In this document: positions 62,254 to 64,000 of the stretch, in pieces
How the letters are laid out: each line of letters starts with the position of its first letter
How positions within the stretch are numbered: the stretch's first letter is position 1
Assembly: GCF_039555335.1 (NCBI RefSeq)
Contig: NC_092637.1
Coordinates: forward strand, 41,173,726-41,237,725
Length of the DNA: 64,000 nt
Source: Amphiura filiformis
Taxonomy: Eukaryota; Echinodermata; Ophiuroidea; Amphilepidida; Amphiuridae
Reading direction: 5' to 3'
Made by a program: the position numbers and the translations under genes
Notes under the pieces: model-generated
Database searches by the model: none
The model's input: only the letters and a program-made list of their open reading frames with translations
Told to the model about the DNA's origin: nothing

Positions 62254-62562
62254 CACGTTCCTATACCGGAATTAATTTGAGCGCGTCCGTGCAAATTTGA
62301 TAAACACTGGCTATGTACAAATTAAAGTATAGGCGAAATTAATTTTCTTGAGCTGTAATATTATATTTTCATTACGACTTGTGATATCCATAAAAGTGAG
62401 AGTCTGTTACAAAATAATTTAGACCAAAGAGTTTCATTGGTGTAAGGAAATCTCAATTTCTGAAGGCAACTTACATGTAGTGATATTACCATATCTGTTT
62501 TTCTTCTTGTTTTCCGGCTTCTTTGCAGCATGCCATGGATGAAGATTATCACTGGGGAGTGT
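52709..62562 (-). CDS. Gene A: receptor-type protein tyrosine phosphatase, C-terminal 15 exons (5' part outside window)
   Basis: Fifteen exons with GT/AG borders and matching phases join into 589 codons plus stop. D1 spans about residues 15-240: KNRY (21-24), EWPD loop with Asp158, P-loop HCSAGVGRTG with Cys189 and Arg195, and Q-loop QTSAQY (233-238). All key residues are present, so D1 should dephosphorylate phosphotyrosine. D2 (about 300-545) keeps the fold (DQFLVTQTPL, YWPE, VHC) but has WPA instead of WPD and Ala490 where the P-loop Arg belongs, so it is a predicted pseudophosphatase. The tail has YENL (Tyr551) and two IYANV (Tyr568, Tyr584), Y-x-N motifs typical of Grb2-SH2 ligands. The tandem D1/D2 layout is that of transmembrane receptor PTPs. 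No membrane exon was found before 64,000, so the ectodomain is unknown. Many introns carry MITEs or microsatellites. Confidence 0.93.
52891..52977 (+). repeat. AAT microsatellite at the acceptor of the last gene A exon
   Basis: On the coding strand (ATT)n runs directly into ATTTACAG, the acceptor of the terminal exon, so the repeat itself forms the pyrimidine-rich tract. Confidence 0.95.
53153..53288 (-). CDS. Gene A exon: D2 degenerate P-loop
   Basis: Completes VHCIDGVGASCAFCTIMS. The Cys is kept, but the Arg of HC-x5-R is Ala, so phosphate binding should be lost. The rest is a normal D2 helix ending RPQAVRNL. Confidence 0.92.
53549..53697 (-). CDS. Gene A exon: D2, WPD loop replaced by WPA
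   Basis: Contains RQFALGNWPAGKDTPSSP, where the general-acid Asp of WPD is Ala, and ends RITVHC with a split codon. Phase 0 to 2, mirroring the D1 WPD exon. Confidence 0.92.
53723..53800 (+). repeat. ATCA tetranucleotide microsatellite in gene A intron
   Basis: (AATC)n starting about 26 bases from the acceptor of the D2 WPA exon. Confidence 0.95.
54032..54169 (-). CDS. Gene A exon: D2, YWPEIGSTANFGP
   Basis: 46 codons beginning STITYWPEIGSTANFGPIAV, typical of RPTP D2 domains, and ending FRITNPREK. The acceptor is cccgctag, the donor gtaatt. Confidence 0.9.
54654..54788 (-). CDS. Gene A exon: D2, TQTPLPETVADIWRM
   Basis: 45 codons, phase 0 to 0. It contains DQFLVTQTPL and IWRMVYDHKSNIIVML, equivalent to the D1 short exon plus the FWRM exon fused into one. 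Confidence 0.92.
55300..55376 (-). CDS. Gene A exon: D2, TNYINAAYIN
   Basis: 77 bases encoding DRSRPYLMTEVDGTSTNYIN and AAYIN, the typical D2 'YINA' segment. Its length and phase mirror the 61,511-61,587 exon of D1. Confidence 0.9.
55890..55989 (-). CDS. Gene A exon: D2 entry
   Basis: Encodes ALEKVTVWLPEEKYTGGFNP and KNRFEDILP, the degenerate D2 counterpart of the KNRY loop (Tyr replaced by Phe). Phase 0 to 1. Confidence 0.88.
56216..56365 (-). CDS. Gene A exon: end of D1, linker to D2
   Basis: 50 codons, AQYRFIFDTLVEYIHCGD..., the last D1 helix (Q-Y-x-F...EYI), followed by the basic D1-D2 linker ending KSGQTGLAKQFR. Confidence 0.92.
57048..57183 (-). CDS. Gene A exon: D1 P-loop and Q-loop
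   Basis: Joined to the previous exon it completes HCSAGVGRTGTYI, the active-site signature with nucleophilic Cys and substrate-binding Arg. It ends KMVQTS, the Q-loop. Phase 2 to 0. Confidence 0.96.
57662..57813 (-). CDS. Gene A exon: D1 WPD loop and start of P-loop
   Basis: Encodes REIR-like strand, FHFIEWPDMGVP (general-acid Asp present) and ends PPVIHC plus AG, so the intron splits the codon after the catalytic cysteine. Phase 0 to 2. Confidence 0.95.
57938..58128 (+). repeat. GAAT tetranucleotide microsatellite in gene A intron
   Basis: Two (ATGA)n blocks separated by imperfect units, between the KCEQYWP and WPD exons. Confidence 0.95.
58594..58923 (+). other. Unrecognised ORF in gene A intron
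   Basis: 109 codons, ending LLQNVQKLLGDFDNFNF... and LRNFVVACFAAE. The second half looks more protein-like than chance, but I do not recognise it and it ends where the gene A exon begins. A transposon fragment is the likeliest explanation. Confidence 0.2.
58942..59058 (-). CDS. Gene A exon: D1, KCEQYWPEE segment
   Basis: 39 codons, phase 0 to 0. It starts VKCEQYWPEEKVVLGGFNVT, the conserved 'KCxqYWP' strand, and ends FVIRRFQLEQ before the WPD-loop exon. Confidence 0.93.
59704..59801 (-). CDS. Gene A exon: D1, FWRMIWQ segment
   Basis: 98 bases encoding PNTESVEDFWRMIWQ followed by VVMLTMLFESGK, the conserved DFWRM / IVML core of PTP domains. Phase 1 in, phase 0 out. Confidence 0.93.
60141..60793. 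mobile_element. MITE in D1 intron, copy 1 (TTAA flanked)
   Basis: GGGATCTAAAATGAGCGTTT...GTGGGACATGAGAGCA and the inverse TGCTCTAATGTCCCAC...CAGCCC, flanked by TTAA on both sides. Confidence 0.8.
61085..61121 (-). CDS. Gene A exon: D1, short 37-base exon
   Basis: Encodes SVYESDMYIASQ plus one base, matching the conserved 'yIasQgP' segment of PTP domains. The acceptor atttcag and donor gtaa agree with neighbouring phases. It is too short to stand out as an ORF. Confidence 0.9.
61511..61587 (-). CDS. Gene A exon: D1, SRVTL...DFINASF
   Basis: 77 bases, phase 1 to 0. It encodes DNSRVTLTPLEGDPHSDFIN and ASFID, the canonical PTP segment after KNRY. Confidence 0.92.
61640..62214. mobile_element. 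MITE in D1 intron, copy 2 (TTAA flanked)
   Basis: Same family as 60,141-60,793 in the same orientation, flanked by TTAA, about 50 bases before the SRVTL exon acceptor and followed by a poly-A run (62,225-62,253). Confidence 0.8.
62475..62562 (-). CDS. Gene A exon: D1 entry with KNRY loop
   Basis: The acceptor caaaacag is followed by TLPSDNLHPW... and ...KNRYGNITT, the phosphotyrosine-recognition loop opening a PTP domain. The donor is gtaagt and the exon ends in phase 1. It is the first exon of gene A that I can place; the preceding juxtamembrane exon was not identified. Confidence 0.9.
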
Positions 62563-62619
62563 CTGTTTTGAAAAAAGTCAAGGCTATTTAAAATAGCTAC
62601 AGTATATCAAATTCAATAG

Positions 62620-62893
62620 TTATGCATATTATAGGGGCAAATAATTCAGCTACTACACTGGAATTTCAGTGCCTCAAGACAAGCGGTACGTTATTTATGA
62701 GGTAACGCTAGAATGTACCTTCTTTCTTAACACATATAATGAACCACTTGTCTTGAATTACTGAAATATCATTGAAGCAATTGGATTCCTTGCCCCTCTA
62801 ATATACATCACTTTTGTTACCAGTGTGTAATTAGTTTTTGAGAAAAATGCAAAAAAGGTCACAAAATTGGTCATGTGTGTAGTACCATCTTAA
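62620..62893. mobile_element. Decayed copy of the TTAA MITE of 16,556
   Basis: GCATATTATAGGGGCAA... and CACAAAATTGGTCATGTGTG, then AGTACCATCTTAA match the 16,556-16,905 element with many differences. Confidence 0.55.
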
Positions 62894-64000
62894 GTACCTC
62901 TCTCCACGAGATATGCTGGCGCTGGTGGGGATTGTAAGCTGGGATTATATAGGGATTGATTGGATGGTGAACCCAAAGGATGGGGGCATGCACTGAAAGC
63001 CGGGATTGGGTGGTAGAAACACAGTAAATACAGTGGGATACATATAAAATGCCTACAGTTGAAATGAATTTAAATGTACTTGAATAGTGCATTAGCGTAT
63101 TATGGTATAACTATGATACACCATTTATGTTTGGGAAAAGGTTGAAATTCACTAAACACCGACCATTGTCCGGATTAGGAAACATTTTCTTCTTAAATTG
63201 CCAAACATAAATATTTTACTATGCAGTCTGGAACAGTATTATTGATATTGTTTGAACAGCTCGTAATCGGTGGGAGTTGTTGGACTTTTACCACTACGCC
63301 AAAAACTAGACCCCGTTAAGAGTGATGTCGTTAACTTGTCTGGTCTACAGCCTGTCTAAAAAATGCTAGTGAAAAGCGCCCTCTTTGGCAATTAGAAAAT
63401 ACAGATGTGACATAATGCTTGCATCAACGTCAAGGGCGTTGTCTTAGCTCTCAAATGCCGTTTGTTCAATTTGCTTGATTTAATCTCGAGATATGCTTTA
63501 TACTTAACAACGAAAGTGTAAAATCACAATTGTGCCACCTTTAATACACGTACTAGGAAAGAGGGTTGTACAATGTAAATCAATGAAAGCATCAAGTTTA
63601 TATAATTATCAAGAGTTCCTTCGTGATATCAAAAGAATGCATCACTTACACAACAATACAACATTTTTTTTTACTGTTTTATCATGATACTTGTTATAAT
63701 GATTCTCTTTTCCACTTCCGACAAAATTAAAAGATAAATAAATATTTTACATTCTGCTGTAAAATTAAATACATGTGCAAGTCAATGATTTTATCATGGT
63801 AAATATTGTTCTTTTTGTCACTCAAGACATGTTAAATATTGCACACTTATAGGTTAATGAACTAAGACAAGTTCATGAAATTTGACAAATTAATGAAATT
63901 AGACAAAATAATGCACGCGCGCTGATGCGTCTAATGAACGAGCCCCGAAGGGGGGAGGGAGTGCATTAGACACATCAACATCAGCTATCATTGATTTACA
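62894..64000. other. Right edge, no exon confirmed
   Basis: Should be gene A intron, but no membrane-segment exon is recognisable. 63,890-63,980 shares AAATTAGACAAAATAATGCA and GTGCATTAGACACATCAA with 54,475-54,540, a dispersed repeat. Confidence 0.4.

Noticed and set aside
62893-62988. Possible gene A juxtamembrane exon between an AG and a GT
   Set aside because: One frame (SPSNQSLYNPSLQSPPAPAY) looks protein-like but has the wrong end phase and would stop in the next exon; the frame with the right phase does not resemble an RPTP juxtamembrane region.
1-64000. CRISPR arrays, operons, ribosome binding sites, prokaryotic terminators
   Set aside because: Intron-containing eukaryotic DNA; tandem repeats seen are microsatellites, minisatellites or transposon interiors without regular spacers.

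Overview
The window looks like genomic DNA from a marine invertebrate deuterostome. Echinoderm or another ambulacrarian is my guess; no species can be named from the sequence. It is AT-rich, has many short exons, long introns, many simple repeats and a dense load of short inverted-repeat transposons, and often shows the TAGGCCTA-type words I associate with such genomes. All recognisable genes lie on the minus strand. I assembled them exon by exon from splice sites, reading phase and domain content.

Right part (62,562 down to 52,709): the last 15 exons of gene A, a receptor-type protein tyrosine phosphatase. They encode a complete D1 domain with WPD and HCSAGVGRTG motifs, a D2 domain whose catalytic motifs are lost (WPA, GVGAS), and a short tail with one YENL and two IYANV motifs. 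Its ectodomain and membrane segment are not identified and probably lie beyond 64,000.

Middle (36,056 down to 14,602): gene B, seen from signal peptide to stop in 17 exons. The order is signal peptide, two Ig-like domains, three EGF-like domains, six FN3 domains, membrane segment and a tail of about 107 residues. The Ig-EGF module is of the Tie (angiopoietin receptor) type, with EGF2 carrying FCLPHPYGCSCGSGYRG. The membrane-proximal FN3 is of the receptor tyrosine phosphatase type (GDAKTYGEYNNPPL). There is no kinase or phosphatase domain; the tail has five tyrosines, two in an ITAM-like pair. The EGF3 exon carries a 2-base frameshift, and a MITE sits in its 5' splice site.

Left part (8,891 down to 653): gene C, the first seven exons of a close paralogue of B, running off the left edge with EGF3 intact. 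B and C also share intronic repeats, so they are a tandem duplication of roughly 22-27 kb. The intergenic stretches (8.9-14.6 kb and 36.1-52.7 kb) contain no gene I can support; they hold MITEs, foldback elements with tRNA-like boxes, retrotransposon remnants and microsatellites.

Taken together, this is a receptor cluster in which a phosphatase receptor adjoins paralogous Tie-like receptors, at least one of which signals, if at all, through a short tyrosine tail. That A shares the B/C ectodomain is inference.
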